Below are positions 7,620 to 15,824 of a stretch of DNA of 64,000 bases, one piece after another. The notes under the pieces are model-generated. The model was not told where the DNA came from and did not search any database. It worked only from the letters and a program-made list of their open reading frames with translations. The stretch is taken from positions 1,313,408-1,377,407 of the forward strand of contig NZ_CM001837.1 in the NCBI RefSeq assembly GCF_000355805.1, given 5' to 3'. Position 1 is the stretch's first letter, and each line of letters starts with the position of its first letter. This DNA comes from Dokdonia sp. PRO95 (GTDB lineage Bacteria > Bacteroidota > Bacteroidia > Flavobacteriales > Flavobacteriaceae). Made by a program: the position numbers and the translations under genes.

Positions 7620-9173
7620 TTATAAGTCAAATTTAATTCCTTGAGCAAGTGGCAGCTCTGTCGTATAATTGATAGTGTTAGTCTGCCTTCTCATATATAC
7701 TTTCCAAGCATCAGATCCAGACTCACGGCCTCCACCAGTGTCTTTCTCACCACCAAAGGCTCCACCTATTTCTGCCCCAGATGTACCTATATTTACGTTT
7801 GCAATTCCACAATCTGATCCTGCAGCGCTTAAGAAACGCTCAGCCTCGCGTAGGTTATTAGTCATAATAGCAGACGAAAGTCCTTGTGCCACACCGTTTT
7901 GAAGCTCTAAGGCATCTGTAACGTCACCTTTGTATTTTAATAAATATAATACGGGAGCAAAAGTCTCATGTTGAACAATTTCATAATCATTACTAGCTTC
8001 TGCAATAGCTGGTTTTACGTAGCATCCACTCTCATAACCTTCACCAGACAGTACACCACCTTCTACTAGAATGTTTCCTCCTTCTGCTACTACGCGTTCT
8101 AGAGCTTTGTTATAATTTGCTACGGCATCTTTATCTATAAGTGGTCCTACGTGATTATTTTCATCAAGCGGATTGCCTATGCGTAGTTGCCCGTATGCCT
8201 TTACAATAGCATCCTTTACCGTGTCATACATACTCTCATGTATAATAAGGCGTCTAGTAGATGTACAGCGTTGTCCAGCTGTTCCTACAGCACCAAAAAC
8301 AGCACCTATCACGGTCATTTTAATATCTGCATCAGGAGTTACAATAATAGCATTGTTTCCTCCTAGTTCTAGAAGTGATGTACCTAAACGTTCCCCTACG
8401 GTTGCAGATACTTTTCTACCCATACGAGTAGAGCCTGTAGCAGAGATAAGAGGTAGACGCCTATCTGTAGTCATCATCTCACCTACTTTATAGTCTCCAT
8501 TTATAAGGCAAGAGATACCTTCTGGCATATCGTTAACCTTAAGAACTTCGGCAATAATGTTTTGACAAGCAACACCACAAAGCGGTGTTTTTTCTGATGG
8601 TTTCCAGACACAAACATCGCCACAAACCCAAGCAAGAGCTGTGTTCCACGCCCATACTGCAACTGGGAAGTTAAAGGCAGAGATGATACCTACTACACCT
8701 AGTGGGTGATACTGCTCATACATTCTATGTCCAGGACGCTCCGAGTGCATTGTAAGACCGTGTAACTGGCGAGAAAGACCTACTGCAAAGTCGCAGATAT
8801 CTATCATCTCTTGTACTTCACCTAGTCCTTCTTGATATGATTTACCCATCTCATAAGAAACGAGTTTACCTAATGGCTCTTTTACCTCACGAAGCTTGTT
8901 TCCAAACTGACGTACCATTTCTCCTCTTGCTGGAGCAGGCATTGTTCTAAAGTCTTTAAACGCTGCTGTAGCAGAGGTCATTACTTTCTCGTAATCTTCT
9001 TTTGTGGTAGTTTTTACTTTACCTATTAATTGCCCATCTACTGGAGAGTAAGATTCAATAATGTCTCCACTACCAAAACTTTTTTGACCTGTAGAGGTTC
9101 CTTCATTTATATCAGAAAGGCCAAGTATCTTAAGCGCTTCGTCCATTCCAAAATCTTTTGCTACTGTGCTCAT
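7620..9173 (-). CDS. amaB: ALDH7-type aldehyde dehydrogenase (aminoadipate/piperideine-6-carboxylate dehydrogenase-like)
   Basis: This 517-residue enzyme is a full-length NAD(P)-dependent aldehyde dehydrogenase. Visible catalytic residues are N168 (ISAFNFP), K191 (KPSEKT), E269 (LELGGNNA) and C303 (GQRCTSTRR). The overall pattern is that of the ALDH7/antiquitin subfamily, which oxidises alpha-aminoadipic semialdehyde (in equilibrium with piperideine-6-carboxylate) in lysine breakdown. It is on the same strand downstream of the 3-hydroxyanthranilate dioxygenase gene but separated by a terminator hairpin, so a role in the kynurenine pathway (as 2-aminomuconate semialdehyde dehydrogenase) is possible but not supported by subfamily. 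The gene symbol is a family-level guess. Confidence 0.85.
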   Translation of the reverse strand: MSTVAKDFGMDEALKILGLSDINEGTSTGQKSFGSGDIIESYSPVDGQLIGKVKTTTKEDYEKVMTSATAAFKDFRTMPAPARGEMVRQFGNKLREVKEPLGKLVSYEMGKSYQEGLGEVQEMIDICDFAVGLSRQLHGLTMHSERPGHRMYEQYHPLGVVGIISAFNFPVAVWAWNTALAWVCGDVCVWKPSEKTPLCGVACQNIIAEVLKVNDMPEGISCLINGDYKVGEMMTTDRRLPLISATGSTRMGRKVSATVGERLGTSLLELGGNNAIIVTPDADIKMTVIGAVFGAVGTAGQRCTSTRRLIIHESMYDTVKDAIVKAYGQLRIGNPLDENNHVGPLIDKDAVANYNKALERVVAEGGNILVEGGVLSGEGYESGCYVKPAIAEASNDYEIVQHETFAPVLYLLKYKGDVTDALELQNGVAQGLSSAIMTNNLREAERFLSAAGSDCGIANVNIGTSGAEIGGAFGGEKDTGGGRESGSDAWKVYMRRQTNTINYTTELPLAQGIKFDL

Positions 9174-9307
9174 AGTTTTTTGAATTATTGAGTGAAGAAA
9201 ACATACAAAGCGATCTTACTCAATGGTTAATAATTTCTTTATTACATACCTGCTACGATGGAGGTAATGTTCTGAGTCAAATCTAAGAATAATTCAAAGG
9301 CTTCCAT

Positions 9308-9336
9308 AAAAAAGGGCGTGTTATTAAACACACCCT
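9308..9336 (-). terminator. Intrinsic terminator of the 3-hydroxyanthranilate dioxygenase gene
   Basis: Stem AGGGCGTGT / ACACACCCT with one wobble pair, followed on the minus strand by six T, 23 bp beyond the stop codon. Confidence 0.75.
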
Positions 9337-9358
9337 AAAAATTATTCTGTTTTTTTTA

Positions 9359-9895
9359 CTAATCTGCAGTAAATCGCTCATCTACTTCCATAACGGTTCC
9401 GCAGTTACTACAAGTTCTATGTTCTAAACTCCCATAGAAATCTTTAAAGTGTCCTAAAAAGTCTTTTTCTATATTATGAAGCTTAAAGAAAACTTCATAT
9501 AATTTATGATTACAGTTATCGCAGAACCAGAGTAAACCATCCTTTCCGTCTAGATCTACTCTCTTTCGTTCTATCACTAAACCTATAGAATTTTCATGTC
9601 TTACTGGAGAGTGTGGTACACCAGCGGGATGTAAATACATATCGCCAGGACCTAGTTGCATAGTACGTTTTACTCCCTCATCTTGCACATGTACTTCAAT
9701 AGTACCTTCTATTTGAAAAAATAGTTCTTCGGTCTCATTGTAGTGGTAGTCTTTACGAGCATTTGGGCCACCTACAATCATTACGATATAGTCACCAGCG
9801 TCTTGGTATAAGTTCTTATTACCTACGGGTGGCTTGAGGAGATCTCTGTTTTCTTCAATCCACTTATTTAAATTGAACGGTTGTTGAATTGCCAT
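9359..9895 (-). CDS. nbaC: 3-hydroxyanthranilate 3,4-dioxygenase
   Basis: This 178-residue cupin opens the ring of 3-hydroxyanthranilate in the kynurenine route to quinolinate (NAD synthesis) or in tryptophan degradation. All known ligands are present: iron site H51, E57 and H95, and the rubredoxin-like site C125/C128/C162/C165 of the bacterial enzymes. The ATG giving MAIQQPFN was chosen; an upstream in-frame extension would translate a palindrome copy and intergenic DNA and is rejected. No other kynurenine-pathway gene is in the window, so the rest of the pathway must lie elsewhere. A palindrome copy lies 41 bp upstream of the start. Confidence 0.95.
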   Translation of the reverse strand: MAIQQPFNLNKWIEENRDLLKPPVGNKNLYQDAGDYIVMIVGGPNARKDYHYNETEELFFQIEGTIEVHVQDEGVKRTMQLGPGDMYLHPAGVPHSPVRHENSIGLVIERKRVDLDGKDGLLWFCDNCNHKLYEVFFKLHNIEKDFLGHFKDFYGSLEHRTCSNCGTVMEVDERFTAD

Positions 9896-9935
9896 AATCT
9901 TATTCTTTGTATAAAAATACAATTTATAGAAGTAC

Positions 9936-9949
9936 GCTTTCGCGAAAGC
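9936..9949. repeat. Palindrome GCTTTCGCGAAAGC, perfect copy 4
   Basis: Exact 14-bp match with extended arms TAC / GTA, between the dioxygenase start and the CAP-gene terminator. It sits in the likely promoter or leader of the dioxygenase gene. Confidence 0.95.
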
Positions 9950-9950
9950 G

Positions 9951-9988
9951 TAAAAAAACAACCCCGCCTACTATTGTACACGGGGTTG
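9951..9988 (-). terminator. Intrinsic terminator of the CAP lipoprotein gene
   Basis: Stem AACCCCG / CGGGGTT with a run of T following on the minus strand, directly abutting palindrome copy 4. Confidence 0.75.
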
Positions 9989-10017
9989 AAAATCAAAATT
10001 GATTTGGGGGTATTTTT

Positions 10018-10512
10018 TTATCGAATAAATAATTGTGTATAGTAAGGTATTCCTGTTTCTGTCATGACGATGCCTACACCTGTGTGTGTGTAATCTCCTT
10101 CTATTGCTTGCTTGTGCGCAGGACTGTTAAGCCATCCTTCTAGAACTGACTCTGCATCTCTAAACCCATAAGCTACATTCTCACTCACCATGTCTGCCCC
10201 TTTATCCTGTAGTATAGCAGCACGCTCGTAAAAATTATCATGACTTGCTTCATTTTGAATCACCATGTAGTTAGAATGAGCTACGGCAAGATTTTCTGAA
10301 TCTGTATGCCACTCGAGTGCATTAAGACCTATAGATGCCCTATAGTCATTAAGTACATCAAGTACCTCTTCGGCAAGCTCAATGTTATTTTCTACCTCTA
10401 TAGTAGTTTCTAAATTTGCAAGAGTTTCTATCTCTGAAGACTCTTCGCTGGTGCACGCGCTTAGGAGGCACAACGCAACTAGTGCGTATAAAGTTTGGCT
10501 AATCAATTTCAT
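10018..10512 (-). CDS. CAP (SCP/PR1-like) domain lipoprotein
   Basis: This 164-residue protein has a lipoprotein signal peptide with lipobox LSAC (lipidated C20), an acidic spacer and one CAP domain (about residues 50-164). The domain carries the typical LNDYRASIGLNALEWHTD start and the SHDNF...SENVAYG...GWLNSPAHKQAI...YTHTGVGIV run. Two domain histidines (in SHDNF and YTHTGVG) form the usual cleft. CAP proteins are secreted or surface-bound; most bacterial members (YkwD type) have no proven activity. It is divergent from the isoaspartyl peptidase gene, with a long inverted repeat between them. Confidence 0.88.
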   Translation of the reverse strand: MKLISQTLYALVALCLLSACTSEESSEIETLANLETTIEVENNIELAEEVLDVLNDYRASIGLNALEWHTDSENLAVAHSNYMVIQNEASHDNFYERAAILQDKGADMVSENVAYGFRDAESVLEGWLNSPAHKQAIEGDYTHTGVGIVMTETGIPYYTQLFIR

Positions 10513-10585
10513 AATTTGGGGTTATGAGTTTATTATGACTGCAAGATATAATTATTTTGCACTTAAACGTACATTTTGTGTACTT

Positions 10586-10656
10586 AATCGATGAAATACA
10601 CAAAAAAAGTTGATTTGTAAGAAATTTCAAAGAAATAACTGTGTATTTCATCGATT
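10586..10656. repeat. Long-armed inverted repeat in a divergent promoter region
   Basis: Two perfect 17-bp arms (10586-10602 and 10640-10656; the left begins AATCGATGAAATACACA) face each other across 37 bp. On the plus strand the right arm runs into a T-tract, so an RNA starting left of the repeat would form a terminator-like hairpin ahead of the peptidase gene. A second short inverted repeat (GTACA / TGTAC) is adjacent at 10569-10583. Alternatives are a pair of operator half-sites or a transcript leader. Confidence 0.7.
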
Positions 10657-10728
10657 TTTTTGAAAAAACCAATTCTTTTTAAAGATTCTTTCTCCTTATA
10701 TTTAGACACTTACAAAATCGTAATCTCT

Positions 10729-11799
10729 ATGAAAAAATTAGTTTTTGGCATTATTTCATGTCTTTTAATAATGTCTTGTGACATGCCAGTTAAAGAAAAA
10801 GCTTCTAAGGAAGTTGAAAATACTATTCCCGCAGATCAAAAATTTGGTCTTGTTATACATGGAGGAGCTGGTACTATTCTTAAAAAGAATATGACAGATT
10901 CACTAGAAAAAGCATATCGTCTTAAGCTGGAAGAAGCTACAAAGGCCGGTCATAAAATTCTAGCCGATGGTGGAACTAGTATGGAAGCCGTAACAGCAGC
11001 TATAAATATTATGGAAGACAGTCCTTTATTTAATGCAGGAAAAGGTGCGGTTTTTACACATGATGGTACAAATGAGCTTGACGCAAGTGTAATGGATGGT
11101 AAGACGCTTAATGCTGGAGCCATCTCTGGAGTAACAACAGTAAAAAATCCTATTGATCTTGCAGTAGCGGTTATGGATAAATCTGAGCATGTGATGTTGA
11201 GCGCAAAAGGAGCAGAGCAATTTGCAAAAGAGCAAGGACTAGAAATTGTAGATCCTTCTTATTTCTATACAGAAAGACGCTTCCAGTCATTGCAGAAAAT
11301 TATAGATAAAGAAAAAACACAACTCGACCACGATGGTGATAAGAAGGTTGCATTTATGGATCCTTATATAAAGGACAGTAAATTTGGAACCGTAGGTTGT
11401 GCGGCGTTAGATAAGTATGGCAACCTTGCTGCAGGAACTTCTACAGGAGGAATGACTAATAAACGATATAATCGCATAGGTGATGCTCCTATTATAGGTT
11501 CTGGAACGTATGCAAATAATGCTACGTGTGCGGTAAGTAGTACAGGATGGGGAGAATTTTTTATAAGAGCTCAGGTAGCTCATGATATTTCGGCAATGAT
11601 GGAATATAAAGGAGTAACACTTCAAGAAGCTGCTAGCGAAGTCATTCAAGAAAAAGTTCCAGCTTTAGGTGGCGATGGAGGAATTGTAGCGATAGATAAG
11701 GATGGAAATGTAGCTATGGAATTCAATACTGCTGGAATGTATCGTGCGCATATGAATGCTACTGGGGATCTAGACATCAAAATTTACAAGAATAATTAA
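10729..11799 (+). CDS. Isoaspartyl peptidase / L-asparaginase (Ntn hydrolase), lipoprotein
   Basis: This 356-residue precursor belongs to the plant-type asparaginase/isoaspartyl dipeptidase family. HGGAG lies at residues 44-48; the autocleavage site is G220|T221 in KFGTVGCAALD, and T221 becomes the N-terminal nucleophile of the beta subunit; GTSTGGMTNK follows. The start giving MKKLVFGIISCLL was chosen because it yields a lipoprotein signal (lipobox IMSC, C17); an earlier in-frame ATG would destroy the signal. It therefore acts in the periplasm or on the outer membrane, cleaving beta-aspartyl peptides or asparagine. The leader region contains the long inverted repeat. Confidence 0.92.
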   Translation: MKKLVFGIISCLLIMSCDMPVKEKASKEVENTIPADQKFGLVIHGGAGTILKKNMTDSLEKAYRLKLEEATKAGHKILADGGTSMEAVTAAINIMEDSPLFNAGKGAVFTHDGTNELDASVMDGKTLNAGAISGVTTVKNPIDLAVAVMDKSEHVMLSAKGAEQFAKEQGLEIVDPSYFYTERRFQSLQKIIDKEKTQLDHDGDKKVAFMDPYIKDSKFGTVGCAALDKYGNLAAGTSTGGMTNKRYNRIGDAPIIGSGTYANNATCAVSSTGWGEFFIRAQVAHDISAMMEYKGVTLQEAASEVIQEKVPALGGDGGIVAIDKDGNVAMEFNTAGMYRAHMNATGDLDIKIYKNN

Positions 11800-11858
11800 A
11801 GAGTATTAACCTCATTAAATGGATAACTGAGCTTTGAGCTTAAGTGTTCAGCAATTTT

Positions 11859-12206
11859 ATGGAGAGAGCTTGTCCTGAATGTGGAGATAAAATAATAGGT
11901 CGCGCAGATAAAAAATTCTGTAGTGACTCATGTCGTAATTCTCATAATAACAAACAAAATAAGGACTCAAAGAATATCATGCGCAATACTAATAATGTAT
12001 TGCGCAAGAATTATCGCATCTTAGAGCGTCTCAATCCAGAAGACAAAACGAGAACAACCAAGTCCAAGCTCAACGCAGCTGGATTTAACTTCAATATATT
12101 TACCAGTATTTATACCACAAAGGCTGGGACAGTATATTACTTTGTGTATGATCAAGGCTACTTGCCGCTTGAAGGTGATTTTTATGCGCTTGTGAAGCGT
12201 GCATAA
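11859..12206 (+). CDS. Small zinc-ribbon protein, unknown function
   Basis: This 115-residue protein starts with a compact ribbon (ACPECGDKIIG...KKFCSDSCRNSHNN), the four-cysteine pattern of short DUF2116-like ribbons. A basic central segment and a C-terminal region with aromatic residues (FNIFTSIYTTKAGTVYYFVYDQGYL) follow. An ATG five codons earlier is possible. It has no signal peptide. It lies between the isoaspartyl peptidase and a GNAT acetyltransferase on the same strand, with gaps of 59 and 31 bp, so it may be co-transcribed. I do not recognise a function. Confidence 0.75.
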   Translation: MERACPECGDKIIGRADKKFCSDSCRNSHNNKQNKDSKNIMRNTNNVLRKNYRILERLNPEDKTRTTKSKLNAAGFNFNIFTSIYTTKAGTVYYFVYDQGYLPLEGDFYALVKRA

Positions 12207-12237
12207 ATCTTAGTATTCGCTCATTTTTTTAATATTT

Positions 12238-12765
12238 ATGACCTACCATATAGAAACAGAACACCTAATCTTACGCGAGGTGCGTATAGAAGATACGGGA
12301 AACATGTATCGACTAGATAGCGATGCCTTAGTGCATCAATATCTAGGTAAAAATCCTATTAAATGTATGGGTAAGGCAAGGGCGTATGTAGATTATATAC
12401 GTATGCAATATGAAACTTACGGTATAGGACGCTGGGCAGCGATAGAGAAAAGTAGTGGAGACTGGATAGGGTGGACAGGACTTAAATATAACTTTGAGCA
12501 GGAAATGAATGGCCACACTAATTTTTATGATATTGGCTATCGTTTTATGCCTGAGTATTGGGGTAAAGGTTATGCAACCGAATCTTCAATTGCGGCAAGA
12601 GATTACTTTTTTGAACATTTTCCAAATACAAAACTCTGCGGCATGGCAGAGTTAGGGAATAAAGCATCTTGCAGAGTACTAGAAAAGATAGGCCTCGAGC
12701 GCAAGAATAATTTTATATATGAAGCCCAACAAGTAAAACTCGCCTGGTTTGAAAAAATGCCATAA
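12238..12765 (+). CDS. GNAT acetyltransferase (RimJ/RimL type)
   Basis: This 175-residue protein opens with TEHLILREVRIEDTGNMYRL and shows the GNAT acetyl-CoA segment (DIGYRFMPEYWGKGYATESS) and the final ENKASCRVLEKIGLE-like stretch (GNKASCRVLEKIG). This is typical of acetyltransferases that modify ribosomal-protein N-termini or small molecules. The substrate cannot be deduced. It ends 4 bp before the convergent CBS-protein stop codon, with no terminator between the two genes. Confidence 0.88.
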   Translation: MTYHIETEHLILREVRIEDTGNMYRLDSDALVHQYLGKNPIKCMGKARAYVDYIRMQYETYGIGRWAAIEKSSGDWIGWTGLKYNFEQEMNGHTNFYDIGYRFMPEYWGKGYATESSIAARDYFFEHFPNTKLCGMAELGNKASCRVLEKIGLERKNNFIYEAQQVKLAWFEKMP

Positions 12766-12769
12766 CAGC

Positions 12770-13234
12770 TTATTTCCAAGTCTGACCGTTGAGTGCTAGA
12801 GCAGCTTTAAGAACGTCTTTCTGGCTTATTTGGCCTACAAGCTTGCCGTTTTCTACAATAGGAAAACGCCTGTGTTTTGACTCCAAAAATTTATTTGCTG
12901 CATCAAAAACATTCATATTACCATCTATCGTATCTACATTTGTGACCATGTGATTAGATACCTTCATATTATCCATAGGCATATTGTAATAGCGGCTTTC
13001 AGAGATTTGCTTCATACAATCACCTTCAGAGATAATACCCAGTAGTTCGTTATTTTCATTAACCACGGGACCACCAGAAATCTTATGTTTGATTAAGTTG
13101 TTCATCACTTCAAGCACCGACTGATCAGGAGAAAAAGTAATGAGCTTTCGGCTCATGTAATCACTTACTTTAATGTCTGTAGCGTTGCTTTTAACATCTT
13201 TTGCACGCTTACCCATAAAACTTTTAATTGCCAT
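12770..13234 (-). CDS. Protein with two CBS domains
   Basis: This 154-residue protein is a Bateman module. The first CBS domain covers about residues 24-80 (VSDYMSRKLITFSPDQSVLEVM...ISGGPVVNENNELLGIISEGD) and the second about 90-150 (VDTIDGNMNVFDAANKFLESKHRRFPIVENGKLVGQISQKDV). Such pairs bind adenine nucleotides and sense energy state. There is no attached enzyme domain, so it would act in trans on an unknown partner. Upstream, a palindrome copy lies in the divergent promoter region shared with the M28 peptidase gene. Confidence 0.88.
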   Translation of the reverse strand: MAIKSFMGKRAKDVKSNATDIKVSDYMSRKLITFSPDQSVLEVMNNLIKHKISGGPVVNENNELLGIISEGDCMKQISESRYYNMPMDNMKVSNHMVTNVDTIDGNMNVFDAANKFLESKHRRFPIVENGKLVGQISQKDVLKAALALNGQTWK

Positions 13235-13291
13235 AACTTGCTGATTTTGTTCTCTTAAAGTTAGTGATTTAATTTTAATCTTTGAGGTTAC

Positions 13292-13305
13292 GCTTTCGCG
13301 AAAGC
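13292..13305. repeat. Palindrome GCTTTCGCGAAAGC, perfect copy 5
   Basis: Exact match with extended arms TTAC / GTAC, between the divergent CBS and M28 peptidase genes. Confidence 0.95.
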
Positions 13306-13360
13306 GTACTCAAGCCCATAAATTCGTATTTTACAAGCACCAAACCAAAAGATTACCTTT

Positions 13361-15733
13361 TTGATGAAACGTTTATCTCATATTTTTTCATTTTTCCTAG
13401 TGTTGTTTTTAGTGTATGTGAGCTTTTACTCACTCATGCCCAAGAATATAAGTGGTAAAGAAGCCCCGCTTACAGAATTTTCTACGGCAAGAGCATTATC
13501 ACATTTAAAAGTAATCTCGGCCAAACCTCATTTTGTGGGTACACCAGCACATACAGAAGTGCAGCAATATATAGTACAAGAACTTCGCAAGCTTGGTCTC
13601 GAGCCTCAAGTGCAAGAAGGTTTTGTAAATGAGGAATGGAGTGGGTATAGTAACCTTACAAAGCCTCAAAATATCTTAGCACGTATTAAAGGAAGTGGTA
13701 ATGGTAAAGCGTTATTACTCATGTCACATTATGATAGCGCACCACACAGTGCATCTCATGGCGCAAGTGACGCAGGTTCTGGTGTGGTAACTATATTAGA
13801 AAGTGTGCGTGCTTATATTGCTAGCGGAGTCACCCCAGTAAATGATATAATAATCTGCATCACAGATGCCGAAGAAATAGGATTAGATGGCGCTCAGCTT
13901 TTTGTGGACGAGCATCCATGGGCAAAAGACGTGGGACTTGCCCTCAACTTTGAAGCCCGTGGTAGTGGTGGTCCTTCTAATATGATTGTAGAAACTAATC
14001 ACGGTAATAAAAATCTCATAAAAGGATTTATGGATGCGGGAGTGGAGTATCCCGTAGGAACTTCATTGATGTATAGTATTTACAAAATGTTACCTAATGA
14101 TACAGACTCGACGGTCTTAAGAGAAGATGGTGATATCGATGGGTTTTTCTTTGCATTTATAGATGACCATTTTGATTATCATACAGTAAATGACACTTTT
14201 GAAAACTTGGATCGAAAGACGCTAGAGCACCAAGGAACCTATTTAATGCCTTTACTCAAGCATTTTGCAGCTACAGACCTTACCAATATTAAGTCTGATG
14301 TAGATTATGTGTATTTTGATGCTGCTGTGGCCAACTTTATTGCCTATCCATTTTCTTGGATCTGGCCTATGGTTGCAATTGCAATTGTTCTATTTGTGGT
14401 CTTACTAGTTTATGGATTTAAAAAGGAAAAACTAAGAAGAAAATATGTTTCTAGAGGTTTCAGCGCGTTTTTCCTTACACTAATCTTAGGTGGAGGACTT
14501 TTTTATCTATTATGGGAATTATTAAAGTATGTATATCCTAGCTATGAAGACATGTTGCCTGTTTTTATTTATAATGGTCACTGGTATATTATTGCCTTTG
14601 CCTTATTAGGTTTTAGTCTATGTATGGGTATTTATCATAGGCTCACCGTGGCACAAAACACGGCAAGTAATATGGTAGCTCCACTCATGATGTGGCTCAT
14701 CATTAATATACTTGTTGCCGTTTATTTAAAAGGTGCTGCCTTTTTTATCATACCTGTATTCTTTGGGTTAATAGCTTTTTATATACTAATAGCACAACGT
14801 AAGCCTAGTGTATTGTTGCTTGTTTTATTGTGTGCTCCAGCGATTTTTTTACTGGCTCCACTAGTGCAATTCTTTCCCGTAGGTTTGGGGCCAGATATGC
14901 TCTATGCTAGTGTTATCTTCTTAATACTACTTTTTGGGTTGGTTCTACCAGTATTTGGTTTGTATAGAAACAAGAAGTTTATTGCATATTTGAGTTTACT
15001 AGGAGCGCTTGTTTGTTTTGGAGTTGCACACATGAAATCTGATGCTACGGTAAAACGACAAGCGCCTAACAGTCTTATTTATTATCAAAATAAAGATACA
15101 AATCGAGCCTACTGGGCAACATATAATAAATCACTTGATGACTGGACTAAAGGATACCTAGGCGAAAACCCAGAACAAGCAGCTATGTACATTGGTAATG
15201 CTGCAGGTAGTAAATACAATACACCATACACCTATGCTAAGGAAACAGCGGTAATCGATTTGCCAGAAAGTACTGTGCAGTTAGATAGAGATACAATAGT
15301 AGATGGTTTAACGCACATGACACTTACAGTCAAACCTAATCGCACCGTGCATCAAATGCGTATGTACACAGCTATAGAAACTCCTTTACAGCATATCTCT
15401 TGGAACGGTGTTGCTGTAAAAGCAGATAGTACTGAGACGCTTTATAAAAAACGAGGTAGTAAAGGTATTTTAAGTTATTACAGAGGCGAAAATGACAAAC
15501 TGGAGTTTAAATTTGCCGTTCCAGAAGGTGTAAATCCTAAATTTACGCTCAAGGAGTTCTCGTACGATTTATTAGAAAACCCAAAATTTACAGTTTCGGG
15601 GAGACCTAATACTACGATGCCAAAACCATTTGTACCTAACGATGCTATTATAGTCGAGCGTACTATTGATATTGCTGAGTACGCTTTCGCGAAAGCGAAA
15701 AAAGATACCATCAATGCTGGTGTAGAAGAATAA
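13361..15733 (+). CDS. M28-family membrane metallopeptidase (ER-type/Fxna-like)
   Basis: This 790-residue protein has an N-terminal hydrophobic segment (about residues 8-26), a zinc peptidase domain (about 40-310), and a block of about eight membrane helices (about 325-565), followed by a C-terminal soluble domain. Zinc-site residues are visible: H123 and D125 in SHYDS, D137 in GASDAGSG, E171/E172 in TDAEEIG, and a late His in DDHFDYHTVND. The peptidase faces the periplasm. The layout resembles the M28 multi-pass peptidases common in Bacteroidota. Residues about 775-779 (AFAKA) are encoded by a palindrome copy close to the C-terminus. No terminator follows. Confidence 0.92.
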   Translation: MMKRLSHIFSFFLVLFLVYVSFYSLMPKNISGKEAPLTEFSTARALSHLKVISAKPHFVGTPAHTEVQQYIVQELRKLGLEPQVQEGFVNEEWSGYSNLTKPQNILARIKGSGNGKALLLMSHYDSAPHSASHGASDAGSGVVTILESVRAYIASGVTPVNDIIICITDAEEIGLDGAQLFVDEHPWAKDVGLALNFEARGSGGPSNMIVETNHGNKNLIKGFMDAGVEYPVGTSLMYSIYKMLPNDTDSTVLREDGDIDGFFFAFIDDHFDYHTVNDTFENLDRKTLEHQGTYLMPLLKHFAATDLTNIKSDVDYVYFDAAVANFIAYPFSWIWPMVAIAIVLFVVLLVYGFKKEKLRRKYVSRGFSAFFLTLILGGGLFYLLWELLKYVYPSYEDMLPVFIYNGHWYIIAFALLGFSLCMGIYHRLTVAQNTASNMVAPLMMWLIINILVAVYLKGAAFFIIPVFFGLIAFYILIAQRKPSVLLLVLLCAPAIFLLAPLVQFFPVGLGPDMLYASVIFLILLFGLVLPVFGLYRNKKFIAYLSLLGALVCFGVAHMKSDATVKRQAPNSLIYYQNKDTNRAYWATYNKSLDDWTKGYLGENPEQAAMYIGNAAGSKYNTPYTYAKETAVIDLPESTVQLDRDTIVDGLTHMTLTVKPNRTVHQMRMYTAIETPLQHISWNGVAVKADSTETLYKKRGSKGILSYYRGENDKLEFKFAVPEGVNPKFTLKEFSYDLLENPKFTVSGRPNTTMPKPFVPNDAIIVERTIDIAEYAFAKAKKDTINAGVEE
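15683..15696. repeat. Palindrome GCTTTCGCGAAAGC, perfect copy 6 (inside the M28 peptidase gene)
   Basis: Exact match inside the coding sequence, read as Ala-Phe-Ala-Lys-Ala about 12 residues before the end of the protein. Confidence 0.95.
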
Positions 15734-15824
15734 TGTAATTCTCGGTAAGAGTACAGAAGTAGCTAATTATTATTGCTGCTGCTGAAGATTTAAACAAAAA
15801 AACCTAGTTATTGCTAGAAAATAG

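Noticed and set aside
9359-9961. N-terminal extension of the 3-hydroxyanthranilate dioxygenase reading through a palindrome copy
   Set aside because: The extension lacks homology to the enzyme, which begins at MAIQQPFN with ligand numbering (H51, E57, H95) that fits the characterised bacterial enzyme.
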